64,000 nt of DNA from NCBI GenBank assembly GCA_028023455.1, contig JAQFVV010012508.1, positions 1,421,877 through 1,485,876 of the forward strand, read 5' to 3'. How positions within the stretch are numbered: position 1 is the first letter of the stretch; every line of letters starts with the position of its first letter. The position numbers and the translations under genes were made by a program. The notes under the pieces are model-generated. The model was not told the origin of the DNA, ran no database searches, and saw only the letters and a program-made list of their open reading frames with translations. The DNA is from Epiperipatus broadwayi. Taxonomy: Eukaryota; Onychophora; Udeonychophora; Euonychophora; Peripatidae. This document shows positions 35,652 through 47,289 of this stretch, in pieces.

Positions 35652-38600
35652 TCAACAACAAACTACAAACAAAAAAAAAAAACAAAAAAAAAATGCATCC
35701 ACGCTCATTCCTTGTTGGAATCCTACAGGATCTTGTGCATTATAGGGTAAGGGTCTCTCTCTTAAACAAGAGATCAGCACCAAATCAACTTCCTTCATTG
35801 AAATGCACATGTATAATGAGGTATTAATCTCAGAGAGACTTTTCCCTCTGTAGACCACATGGGAAATCGCTACACATCTTAGTGGAAAAACAAAACTTGT
35901 GATAGTGCTATAGAAATTCCTGACCATACAAAGATCTCCAACCAACATCCTGCATTTCAGTCACCTTCTATACCAGAGTGCCGAAACACAAACAAATATC
36001 AACCTACAATAAATATACAGAAAACCACAATTCCACACCACCAACTCCCAAATGGCAACATATTTTTCTCCTTCCACTTGCATACTGTCTTTCTTGATTG
36101 CTCCTGCTTGTTCACTGATATTATATACGTTTCAATGATCGAACATTGATCCCCTGCCCATTTCTACCCAGAAACCATCCCCTTGACATATGACAATTTG
36201 TGCCCCCCTCTTATACGATTCTATATCAATAGGTTCCTTCGAGATTATGAGTAAGTTAGCCTTGAACAACTTTGGACAGTGCTTCGGTGAAATGTAAGCA
36301 AGTTGGAAAAAATTCCGTAGATTCATTTATGCAGTTGATTACATGAGTTAATTGTTTCACCCAACCCTTGTGATTCAGATTTCTACCAAGCTTCTGCATG
36401 ACATGTTTGCATGCATTAGACTGAGGATTCTGAACAGATGTCAGCACATACTTATTGCCCTGCTTGGTGATCCACTTATTCCATTCTCCTGACACAAAAA
36501 GGGGTTCCATAGTCAGAAAAGACTTCAGGCTTTCCTACAATCGGGAAATGCAAGATGTCCAATAACTTCACTGTATTTCAACTAGTATCTTGGGACAGAG
36601 GGTAAGCTGCGACAAATTTCGTTAAAAGGTGGCAATGGACCATAAAAGTCGATGGCCATTATTGGTATGATTGATATCATTGGGAGTTACATAGATTTTG
36701 TTCAATGGTTTTTGGAAATTGGCAAATCTCACATTTACTAACATGGAAATCACATTCTTATGCATACCTGGCCAATAAAACCAGCACTTGAGGTGCTCAC
36801 TTTTTGAGATCCCATAACAGTCGTATAGACAAGGGATGTACGTAAGGAGTGGGTTTTTCAGGGACTGCGGTACCACTACTCTCCACTCATCTCCTCTCTC
36901 TTAATTTTGATAATGCAGCACATCGTTGTTGACCTTATATCGTTTTGCTGCATTACCCATATTTTGATCATATCCATTAGTTTTAACTTGAAAACAGTTG
37001 ATTATTTAATTGGACATCCTCATGCTGTTTCATTCCTACCTGGGTTAATTCCTCTATGGACTTGTTTATGATTAGTCATATTCATCATGTATAATTATCG
37101 ATACTTGAGTGTTGTTGCTGGGCTGGACTGGATGATGACTAAGGATATCCACAACAATGTTCTCGGATCCCTTATAGTACTGGAATGTATAATTAAACTC
37201 CTGGAGAAACAAGCTCCATCAGACTAATCAACTATTGATCAGATAATTATGGTTTAGAAACTCTAAACTCTTGTGATCAGTGATCACAACCATTTCTCAC
37301 TCGAATAGCATGTGTTAAACACCCATACTATAGTGAGAGCATCTTTCTCTGTCACTGTATAATTTATTTTGGGCCCTTCAAGAAGGTGACTTATAAAATA
37401 CAGAATGCCTATCTGTTCATTTGCTCGAATTTGTAATAGAGTAACATTCAACTCACACTCGCTATCTGTTTGGACCAGAAACACTTCTTAAAATCAGGGT
37501 GGGTGAGCACTACCTGCTTTACAAAACCTCTTTTGATTTTCTCAAAAGCCTACTCCTGGTCGGCGGTCCAATTCCATCTGATTTCTTTTCTTAGTCAAAC
37601 TTATCACAAACTTACAAATGACCAAATTCATTTTTTTATCTTTTGAAATTCATTTATTGTCCTAACTTTGTCAGGATGGGGGTTGATCCCCACATGTCCC
37701 ACCAGGTGGCCTAGGAAATCAATATCCCAATTTTTTTTTCTTCTCCATGCATTTCTTAAAAAACAGCTCTAAATGCTGGAAGTGTTCCTCTACAGATGTT
37801 GATGCTATCAGCACATCATCTACATACATAGTTAAAATTTTATTTACCTCTGGAGATAGAATTTAGACCAAGTACCATAACAATCTTGCTCCACTATTAA
37901 TCAGGCCGAATGGCATTCTGTTAACTTGGTATGAATACTGCCCAAATCTAAAAGCAATATACTGATGATTTGCTGAGTGGAGTTTGACCTGCCAGTAACT
38001 GGAAGTCAAATCAAATGTAAACAAGACTTCCTTCCCTCATAACTCCAGAATAGGTGGTGGAATATTACAGTCCAGTATGGTAACATTAATTGTAGGGGGT
38101 CAAGGCATAACTTGATAGGCCCATTTCTTTTTTTAACAATCACAACAGGGTTACAGTAAGGAGATGAGCGTTTGTCAATGATGCCCCAATCCAGCATTTA
38201 TCTAAGCTGTTTTTCCACCTCTTCTTTTATTAGTGGGATACTGGGTATGATCGGGACCGGAACAGTTCACCATGCTTCAGGCAAATTCTTTGCTCAAATC
38301 CTCTGATAACCTCTGGACTCTTGGAAAATACCACACTATAGTTCTCCAGCATTGATTTAAGTCTTTCACGACCTTCTGCACCAGCCAATTTTGCCTCATT
38401 ATTCTTTTGATCAACAATATTGGGAGTCAATTTTTTTACACAGCCTAACTGTGGTGACAAAAATTTGAATACACCATTGTTAAACATAACCAGACCTTTG
38501 GTATAATCTAAAATACAATTATTTTTATGCAAGTCGAACCTTACATCATGTATCAAGCTATTCATTATCAAAATACATGGAATAATAATTTACCATCCAT

Positions 38601-38774
38601 ATTAAGTTGCATCCAGATTTGTTTTGGCACCAGTCTTGCCTTCCAGTTATTCGCCATGGTCACTTGAATGACCTTTAAAGGTAACATTTTTATATGAGGC
38701 TTACTAATCAACATTTGTTGATACAGCTCCTCTGATATTACAGAGGCTTTTAACATTGATCCCTTCCAAAACAC
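35652..38774 (-). pseudogene. pol: Ty3/gypsy pol remnant (PR-RT-RNase H-integrase)
   Basis: Broken in many frames. Order on the minus strand: a protease end and linker (38774-38230; DLHKNNCILDYTKG, then SVVFSKSPEV). RT fingers at 38197-38006 (GIIDKRSSPYCNPVVIVKK). Catalytic MYVDD at 37829-37815. The RT thumb start, FLGHLVGHVGINPHPDKV, at about 37710. RNase H at 37484-37284 (QTDSECEL, NYTVTEKDALTIVW). Integrase zinc region at 36876-36622 (KCWFYWPGMHKNV, with most zinc-binding His/Cys lost). Integrase core at 36510-36256 (QNPQSNACKHV). A GDLCMVRNF C-terminal segment at 35948-35652. Polymerase motif YVDD is intact but the gene cannot be translated. Confidence 0.9.
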
Positions 38775-38989
38775 TTTTATTTTTGGTCAACTCTGTTGAG
38801 CATAACCTAGCACTCTATCCTCCCATGAGCATATTAAATTCATCATTCCTTTTTATCTTTATAATGGTCCCTCTGGACATTCAGGGAACCTATGTAAGAG
38901 GAACAATTTACCAAGGCCCCTTCCCTCGCATTGGTGAAGGTGGCCTTGGCTCCTTTCTCTTAGATATGTATAACTTACCCATCACTCAT

Positions 38990-40470
38990 TTCTTTTAGGA
39001 TTTCTTTTAGGGACGACATATGGTGCAGGACTTAGACTCCTAGGCCTGGTCCTCCCGTTCCAATGAGGTTGTTCATAATGGTTCCTGTTTCTTCCCAACA
39101 TTATTGTATTGATGCTTATACCCTCTAGCTTTGTTGAGTGGGAAGCTTTGTTGACTGATGTCTACAGCATTCAGTAGCTCAGCCAATGGTTCTACAGCAA
39201 TCATATTAGCAATCAACAGCATCTGTTAGATCCTAAAGGGCAAATTGTGACAAATTATCCATATAATTTGACCTTCCAACATATTACAAGCATTCAACAT
39301 TCTTAGTTTGGCCACCTACCTTCGAAAGAATTTGGAGTAGTTTTCACCCACATTAGCTTTGAACTTTTCCTGCATTATTTGATATAGGATGGTCAATTGG
39401 CACTCCTCACTTCAGAAGTTTTTTAACAGGGCTTATTTAAAATTTTGAAACATTATAGGATGATGAAATAAAGATTCCCACCATAATTGCACAATCTCTG
39501 CAAGTGATTGCATGCAATGGCCGGTTTGCTGGTTTCAGACATTGTTAATCTGGAAATATTTTTCTAAGCTATTTAAATGCTCTATTGGAGCTTTCCCAGT
39601 TTATCCTTGAAATATCCTTATCTATAGAAACTGGTTAACACTAGAATGAGTTAAACTATCCTTCCTTATTTCTATCCCATCCTCTCAAAGACTGATGTAG
39701 CTATTGTTCTTTTTCTCTCTAAAGTCTGATCATTAGCTATAATAATGATCAGATCTTTAGTTTAACCCATTCTAGTGTTAACCAAGTCACTAACTTCCCG
39801 TCAAGTCTGTGATAGCTTTGTGAATCTCAGCCACCCTTCGTTCATTCTTCCTTTCATATTCACCCACATAGATTTCTACCTTCTCCATCCTTGCTATATG
39901 CTCATTCTTAATTAAGTTAATAATTTGTGGCCTAGTCAAATATTGTTCCTCCATATTAATAACCATTTGCTGAAAATTCTTTTGTAAATTCACTATTTTA
40001 CTATCATTTTTTGATAACATTTACATCACAGCTTTGTTGCTTTTCAACTATATCTATAATCTTTTGGTTCATATCTTGTTGCAGATCCTCATACTTTTCA
40101 CTGATTTGTTGCTGCCAATCCTCTACCCTTTTAACAATACTACTAATACTTTGATGGAGGTCTTGCTATTTATCCTTGTTTTTCTGCATGACCATTTCCA
40201 TATTTGGAAATTTTGCCTGCATTTGTATAATATACCCTTTTCCATATCATTTACCTTGTGACATCTCATTGTGCCCAACCATGTTTTGTATCATTTATAT
40301 CTTGTGTTAGTTTTCTCATCATACCATCAATCCCTCATTGTCCCCTTTAAATCTTTCCACTCGTTGCTGATTTCTATTGCTTTGTTTTCCTGACTTTCAG
40401 GCTGATTTTCCTCTGCTGGTTCTGCATTTGAACTATCACCCTTTCCTACTATATTGTATTCTTTCTCCAT
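38990..40470 (-). pseudogene. gag: Ty3/gypsy gag remnant
   Basis: A candidate start MEKEYNIVGKGDSSNAE lies at 40470, about 690 bp inside the 5' LTR. After a stop-containing stretch, a charged, probably coiled-coil frame at 40020-39790 (IVNLQKNFQQMV, VGEYERKNERRVAEIHK) continues to the MITE at 39777. The region to 38990 contains residual capsid-like coding sequence in changing frames. No zinc knuckle was identified. The assignment rests on position between the 5' LTR and pol. Confidence 0.55.
39639..39777. mobile_element. piggyBac-like MITE inserted in gag
   Basis: A 139-bp element bounded by TTAA on both sides (39635-39638 and 39778-39781), the invariant piggyBac target. The 20-bp terminal inverted repeats CACTAGAATG(A/G)GTTAAACTA differ at one position. 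No coding capacity. Confidence 0.82.
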
Positions 40471-41013
40471 TATTTTTGAGTGAAATCTGATTGTCATTTA
40501 CGAAATACTGTACCCATAAAACCAACTTAAATTGTTTTTTTCCGCAATTTCTATAATTATATTCTTTTATTATTCTGAGATAATTTTATTTTATTTGCAT
40601 TTTTGCTTTATTATTAATTAATATATATATATGGATAAATAGTACACCACACACCCCTCTCTCCCCTCACCATTCACCAGGCACCTATCTCCTATCCTAT
40701 ATCACAGTTGCTCTCTTTATTTTCTTGCCTAAGTCTGCCATTAAACAAAAAACAACCAAAAAAAAAAAAACATTAATACACTCTCATACTAAAAAAACAA
40801 GAAAAATCTGTCTACCGAAATTGCTTCCCTTTTAAAGCACAAAATAAAATAAAACAACAAAATAATAAAAGACCTCCACCTGTTTTAAAATTTATATGCT
40901 GTCTATAGATACGTCGAATATTCAAACAATGCATATACGCATGTAAAATCACTTGAATTCCGGCATCAAGATGCTGTCTCTCTTTTTTTTTAATTTTTTT
41001 CTCCAAAAAAAAA

Positions 41014-41071
41014 TTTATTTTTCTCATTTTCATTCAAGTTAATTTATTTTTCTCATTTTCATTCAAGTTTC
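41014..41071. repeat. 28-bp tandem duplication in the LTR element leader
   Basis: TTTTTCTCATTTTCATTCAAG occurs twice, spaced 28 bp, between the 5' LTR and gag. Confidence 0.85.
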
Positions 41072-41132
41072 TCCTTTTTTTTTTTATGTTGGGTGGCCAT
41101 TTTTTTACTGTACCGGCCCTTCTGGTTCAGAG

Positions 41133-41150
41133 TCTACATGTTCGGTGCCA
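41133..41150 (-). other. Primer-binding site of the LTR element
   Basis: Ten bases after the 5' LTR end, the minus strand reads TGGCACCGAACATGTAGA. This resembles the complement of a tRNA 3' end (CCA terminus gives TGG). The closest I can suggest is a lysine-tRNA-type site with one base lost, but this is uncertain. Confidence 0.6.
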
Positions 41151-41160
41151 ATTTATACTC

Positions 41161-41684
41161 TGTTGGACGATACCTACCTTTTTCACCCCGATGAGGCTCA
41201 TGACATATAACATGATATCAACACCACACATCAGAATAAGACATCAATATATATAAACTTAATATCAAACTTAAACAAAATCATTTATTTAATTCAAGTT
41301 TAAATAAGAGAAATCAAACCAGTACTCTATAAAAATAAAATATTTACAACACTAATTGGCACAATTACTTTAACTGCAATATATTATTAAAAGATTGAAT
41401 TCAGATCTTGCCTTTGCTCGCCATTTTCAAAAAGAGCAAATTCCTTCCCGAAAGGATATACCACCGTAAAGCACAAAGAAAAAATCAGTATGCCAAAAAC
41501 TTTTTTTAAAATAATCATGACAAATTGATTCTCTAGGGGCTATGCTCATTCGGTCCTTATATCAGGAAAACAGTGGATGGTCACATTATCTGAACGCTTG
41601 TGTACTTTTGATGGAGTCAGAAATGAGAAGACAGAAATGAGATGACACCATTACCAATTTAATAAACACATTCCCCTAAATGCA
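41161..41684 (-). repeat. 5' LTR
   Basis: On the minus strand it begins TGCATTTAGGGGAATG and ends GTCCAACA. It matches the 3' LTR with many substitutions and small indels. Length 524 against 537 bp. Confidence 0.88.
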
Positions 41685-41689
41685 TTACT

Positions 41690-43290
41690 TTAAATAATAT
41701 AATAATAATCTTTTATCTTTAGATTTTTTCTTTTTTTTTTTTTTTTGTTACTTAACTTACACAGTTTTCCATCTGTGCAATTTTATAACTATTATTTGAA
41801 TTTGACTTTTTTTATATATCAATTTTATTTACGGATCTTTCAGTTTAAAATGATGTAATGGCTTATGTATACTGTTGCACCATAGTACTGTCTATTTCTT
41901 CAACCGCATGCGGTCCTATGACGTTTTATTAGCACATTTTCCAAATATCCAAATTATTCTTTCATTTAACAAGTATTTGATCTATGATGTTATCAGTATA
42001 CAAACACTAATTTATATCCATGATGATGCAATGCAGGTATCCTTTCATTTAACAAGTAATTTAATTCATAAAACATTACAAGCGAACAGATGCTAGTTTC
42101 ATCCATGATGATGCTATGGAAATTGAACCAATTTCTATCTTGGGTATAAATAATCCATCAAGCTCATAAAATTATATCAGCGGGTGAACATAATCTTTGT
42201 GTACATTTTTCTGTTGTTAGCATTTATACTTTATCATTGAAAAGTAGGTAATATCCATTTTTAAAAGCAAAGAAATATTCATGTTTCTTTGAAATGCTAA
42301 GAATTATCATATTTTCAACAAATTGTCACTGCTCAAAAACTCGACAAATGAAAATTATTGCTGTCACCCATCATTCTATCCATTTTATAATTGTATACTT
42401 TTGAAAACAAGCAAAAAAATGATATGAAGGAACTTAGATTCGCTTTTGCTGAAGCCAAGATCGTTTAATCTGCTTATTTCTATTTATAAACTTTTTCCAT
42501 TGATGTTAAGAGAAACCATAGTAACACTTTGTATTCACTCTTTTCTAGCCAGCATCTCATAAATAAAAATCTTATTACACAATAACAACAAATAAAATAA
42601 AAAGAATTTCATGATTATTATATATAACAAACATTTACATTTTTAAAATACAAATAAGATTCTTTCACTTCCAACATAAAATAAATAAATTCAGACTACA
42701 TTCTCATCATATTACATTGGAAATATATTTTTACACATATCTTTCAAATATAATATTATACAAATAAAATAATGAATATACTGGAGATGTTAAATATTAG
42801 GTATATTATTTGTAACCTACTATTGTGAATGCAGTAACAAAAACATACATAAAGAAAATAATAATTTTATCACGGCCATAAACTTTATTATCTACACATT
42901 TATTTTTAGAATGAATAAAGTCAATTCACAATTTTTACAAACTACAATTAATAATAAACATTTCTTTTGCCAATATTGTGTTGCCATAAACAACATAGTC
43001 CAATACAGTCCAGATTAATATATTCACAATTAAAATCAAACAAAATGAGAGGAAAAAAATTACAACTAATATTCCATCACATATAAAAATTTATTTCAAA
43101 TTTCAGTAGGTAAATATGTATGCTCATCTATATTAAATAGATTTTAAAAATTTGTAAGCATACTTATAGTGTAGTTACTTCACATCGTAATACTACAAAT
43201 TATAAATATTAATCAGGTAGATTTCAATAATGATGATACCAGAATGATGTATGATATTAAGCTTAGATGTATGGCTTGTTTTAACATTTG
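41690..43290. other. AT-rich intronic stretch
   Basis: A small internal duplication (CTTTCATTTAACAAGTA near 41958 and 42040; CATGATGATGC near 42018 and 42103) is visible. No gene recognised. Confidence 0.5.
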
Positions 43291-43299
43291 GGTAAGAAG

Positions 43300-44240
43300 A
43301 AATCAAAAAGCATACTGTGCAGGCACTGTTAGAGTGGCATGAGGTAATGCTGGTTAAAACTATCCCTACATTTTGTGTCAATGGTCGGTACAGATATTTT
43401 TGCCTATACACATGGTTGAATAAATATCATAATGGAAAAATAACAATTATTGGAAGTATGATTTATGATTTTTCATATATATAATGTGTGTTTAAGTTAT
43501 TTAGGTACAAAAATGTAAACGAGTGATAATTAAAGTAATTGTAAATATTCTGCACACCTGTGATTTTTATACTTTGTTTTTCTGCTAACGACGTAAAGGA
43601 AATGCAGGTTATTATTATATGGTCGATTTAAATTTTACGAATGTATACAAATTGCCATTATGTACATTTTTTTTTAAATCTAAGGCAAATATCAAGGGAG
43701 ATAACCCAAAAAATGTAACGTTAGTTACTAGTCGTTAAAACCAATCAGACATACGCTCAAAATTCTAGGAAATATAGAGTTTACCTGTTCTATTTCAAAT
43801 TTGTTTTTGTTTAAACGAATTTTTTGTAATAGATGAAAAAAAAGGAAAGAAAATTTTTTTCTTTATTTCCATTGTATTGAAATCAGAAATGATGTGTAAA
43901 CGGACCTCCTTGGGGATTTGAAAGGATCTGGAGGGGAATGAGAGGTAAAAATAATAAATAGAAGATATTTGACATACCCATTTGGTTATAATCAATTATA
44001 AAAAAAAATTGGAGGTTTGCTATCTGTGGGGATCTTGTTTGTGCTGTTGGGTGATAGAGGGAATCGCTGATTGATATTAGTTGGGGGTACGGCATGTAAT
44101 TTTGGAGAGTTGTGTAGAGCCCTGTGAGGATTGACTGATTGCTGGTTGCTGCGGTAAAGTGCCCACGCTGATACGTTTTGACTACGGGTATGTTAATTGA
44201 TTGTACCATATAATTCATTTGAAGCAATTGCAAAATAATT
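43300..44240 (-). repeat. Transcript-like sequence of unknown origin, copy 2
   Basis: Inverted copy of 34700-35640, outside the LTR element. The minus strand keeps an open frame at 44233-43883 (116 codons: NIPVVKTYQRGHFTAATSNQ, QSILTGLYTTLQNYMPYPQL and on). It is followed by a TATAATTGATTATAACC block also conserved in copy 1. It has fewer stops than copy 1. It could be a retroposed cellular mRNA, or the 3' part of an unrecognised retroelement. No poly(A) tail or ends could be fixed. Confidence 0.55.
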
Positions 44241-46000
44241 CGAAAAACAAAACCACAGGATAGCTAAAAAAGTATAATTACGTATTTCTTTTGCATCAAA
44301 TTTAGTGCTTATTATCTAACCAGGTATAGATTTTATACAGAAATAAATTAAATAATTTTACATTTTTAAATTTTTAATAAGTAATTAGAAGCTTATTGTA
44401 ATTACTTTATTAGTAACAAGTAATAGTTCTATTAGGATAGAAATTATATATAAATTAATTTGATGATTGATAAAGGTACAAATATGATAACCATTGAAGA
44501 TGATTAAAGGTAACTGCAATTAGATGTTCGAGTGTTTTATTTTGAATCATTATTGATTGAAGTAAATATTATATTAAGTCAATAGACAGCCATAAAGTTC
44601 GCAATATTATTCAATTATAGAGTTAGTAATAGTAATATATTTTATTCTGTTACAAATTAGACAATAGACAGCCATAAAGTTCGCAATCTTATTCAATTAT
44701 AGAGTTAGTAATAGTAATATATTTTATTCTGTTACAAATTAGAATGATTTGTTTTAATTATATTTAAAATTCACTAAGGTGGATTATAAATTCAGTTTAA
44801 ATATTAAATTTTAATATTAATATTTGATTAGAATAAACCTAATAACCTTTCATATGCTTCGACAATTGTAATCTAAAGTTTTAACAATCTAGCTTTATTA
44901 AATTGAAGAGTAATTGGATGTGATTTGTCAATTGTATTTTGTCAATAGGAATCTATCATTTATTTTATATATTGTTATGATTGGATATTGAAAATCTTAG
45001 GGTTATTTAATAGGATGATTTTATTTTATAACATTTTAAGTTGGTGAAAGTGAAAGATGTTAGGCTAATTGATTTTGCAATATTATTAAGCATTTAATCA
45101 TATTATAATTGATTTAGTTAATAGGAATATATTAATATTAGTGGGAGAGTATAGTTTAGTTAGTATTACATTTGATTTTACTTGGTTGTAATTGGAAATC
45201 AATTACTGAGTTATCTATTTATTTAGATTTGTAGGGCATATTAAAATTATTATCTAATCCATCCATGAATTATTTCATTTAAATATAAATAATGTTTAAT
45301 TTTTGGTACAAATTTGTACTATTATGACCAATATGGAGATTCAGGAGGAATATTAAAATGTCTCTATCTAATTCTTTGTCATTATTTTTATTCTACTACA
45401 AGTGGTTTATAGAATAAGCATAGATCATTGTTTATAAGACAATGATATTCGGTTTTATTGCTTTATCTTTAGCTTAATGCAAATAACGTTCATATTTTAG
45501 TATAATTTGAAATAATGATTTTGTTTGTTTTCTATTCATTCTAAATGCTATTTGAATTCATGAGTTTACAACAACGATTATCATCATTATTTTATTGATT
45601 TAAATGTTAGATTGTTATTCATTGATTGATATTCACTTTAGTATAGATTATTATTTTCATTTTGTTACAAATGATGCTACAATTCACAGGCATTATTAAA
45701 TCTGGATTATTCCTTGGTTCATATTTTAATTCTGTTACAAATGGTGATCAATAATTAGGCTATGACTCAGGATATACTATGACCCATAATTTTATTCTGT
45801 TATAACGTTTAACTTCAGAGTATATTTTTGTTCAGTTGCAAATGGTGATCAACGATTGGGCTATATTTTCATTCAGATTATATTAGTTTACATTTCCCAT
45901 GGCCATTATAGTTATTCAATTCCAAACAGCTCCCAAATCTGTGAGGCTTGAAAAGAAAAGCATATCCACCTTTTTATTCTGCTACAAAATATACAATTTT
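44240..46000. repeat. Degenerate array of TTTATTCTGTTACAAAT motifs
   Basis: Variants of TTTATTCTGTTACAAAT recur near 44640, 44722, 45390, 45655, 45728, 45790, 45830 and 45974. They are usually followed by A/G-TGATC or ATTAG. Two adjacent 82-bp units, at 44580-44742, are nearly identical. The spacing elsewhere is 40-90 bp or multiples. It looks like an old satellite with one recent duplication. No coding. Confidence 0.6.
44580..44742. repeat. 82-bp tandem duplication
   Basis: Two copies starting CAATAGACAGCCATAAAGTT and ending TGTTACAAATTAGA differ by one or two bases. Confidence 0.92.
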
Positions 46001-46259
46001 ATTTAATTTCTTGGGTACTGAAGTGTAATGTAAATCTGCAATTTTTATTGATCAATATTGTATGTTTTTTTTTTAAATAAAATTGTTTTTAATTATACAA
46101 ACTTATTAAATCAATAAACAATCAACCCTTAAAAAACTTTTAAAACCACTTTTGAATATGCTATTTTAATTAATATTATTTACTTTCAGTAACATTAATA
46201 TTATATTTATAAACAATTATTAGGTAAACATTTAGAATGCACTTTCGGACTTTTTTTTA

Positions 46260-47285
46260 CATACTTGGGAAGCCACAAGTGATAAATAGCTTTTTTTTGT
46301 TCGGCAAAGAAAACAAAAAAGGTTGTCCCATGCATTTTTTTTTCTTCCAAAAAAAAAACTTCAGACAATTTTTGAAGTAATTTTTTGTTGTTGTTGTTCT
46401 AGATTTGTATTTACAAATGAAAAAAAGAAAAACAGTTAATGGGTATTATATGTATTGTTGTTGTATTTTTTTTTTTTGGGGGGGGGGGGAGAGACCAAAT
46501 GTAGTCAAAATATGGTAATAATGATGTTCTGAATGTATGATCAAGGTAATACTCAAGTGATATAAAATCAAATTTAGACTACTTTAATGACCAAATAATA
46601 GTAATTCATATTTTTTGTCATTAACAAACACACACAAAAAAATTATAAGCAGTAAAAAAAAAATTGAGATATTTTGATAAAGAAATAGTCATTGTTTTTT
46701 TTTTGGTTGAGATGAACCATGTTAAATTTTGAACTTTTCGTTTTCGGGGTTACAACTGTTAGATTTTGTTAATTTGTAAATTTGGTCTTTTTTAGGGTTG
46801 ATCGTGACTTTTTTTTGTTAGGTTTGCTCATTTTTGTTAGTTTGTATAACTTTGCTTCCAAGGTTTATAGCTCTGCTTTCTGTTAGATGAAGTATGTGCT
46901 AGATTTTTTGTATTAAAACAAGGTGATGAGACTGAAAAATTGATGTTTTTGCGAGATTTTTAATGGGGGCAGAGAAGAAGAAAATAAATGAAAAGAATTT
47001 CTTTTCGACTGTTATTTGACCAAAATGAAGTGAAAATAATAATTTCTCACGTGTATGTGATAGGTGACAAATAAATAATGACAATTTTAAAACAATAAAT
47101 GGGCTTTTTTTGTTTGCAAAGAAAAAAAAAATAGGAAATTAGTGTTACGTGTGTGTTTTTTTTAAACAAATGAAGTCAAAATAACTTTGTGAGTGTTCTC
47201 AAAATAATAATACATTGGACAGGTGGTTTAAAAAGCTTTAGACTATTTTAATGAATAAATAACTCTCACAATGTTTTAATAAAGT
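46260..47285. repeat. Two diverged direct repeats
   Basis: Segments at about 46275-46610 and 47100-47275 share GCTTTTTTTG.T.GCAAAGAAAA, AAATGAAGTCAAAATA and TTTAGACTA.TTTTAATGA. The intervening sequence is T-rich. Identity of the repeat is unknown. Confidence 0.5.
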
Positions 47286-47289
47286 GGCT

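Larger units (their letters stand above)
33215..41684 (-). mobile_element. Degenerate Ty3/gypsy LTR retrotransposon
   Basis: An 8.5-kb element in the same orientation as DESI2. It has related LTRs at both ends, a primer-binding site next to the 5' LTR, a polypurine tract next to the 3' LTR, gag, and pol in the order protease, reverse transcriptase, RNase H, integrase. That order defines Ty3/gypsy (Metaviridae-like). All coding parts are broken by stops and frameshifts, and the LTRs have diverged by many substitutions and indels, so it is old. A piggyBac-like MITE sits in gag and a transcript-like sequence in the 3' untranslated part. No convincing target duplication remains. Confidence 0.9.

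Noticed and set aside
34700-44240. The inverted pair as terminal repeats of one large transposon
   Set aside because: One copy lies well inside a bounded LTR element and the other 1.6 kb outside it; the ends do not coincide with any boundary.
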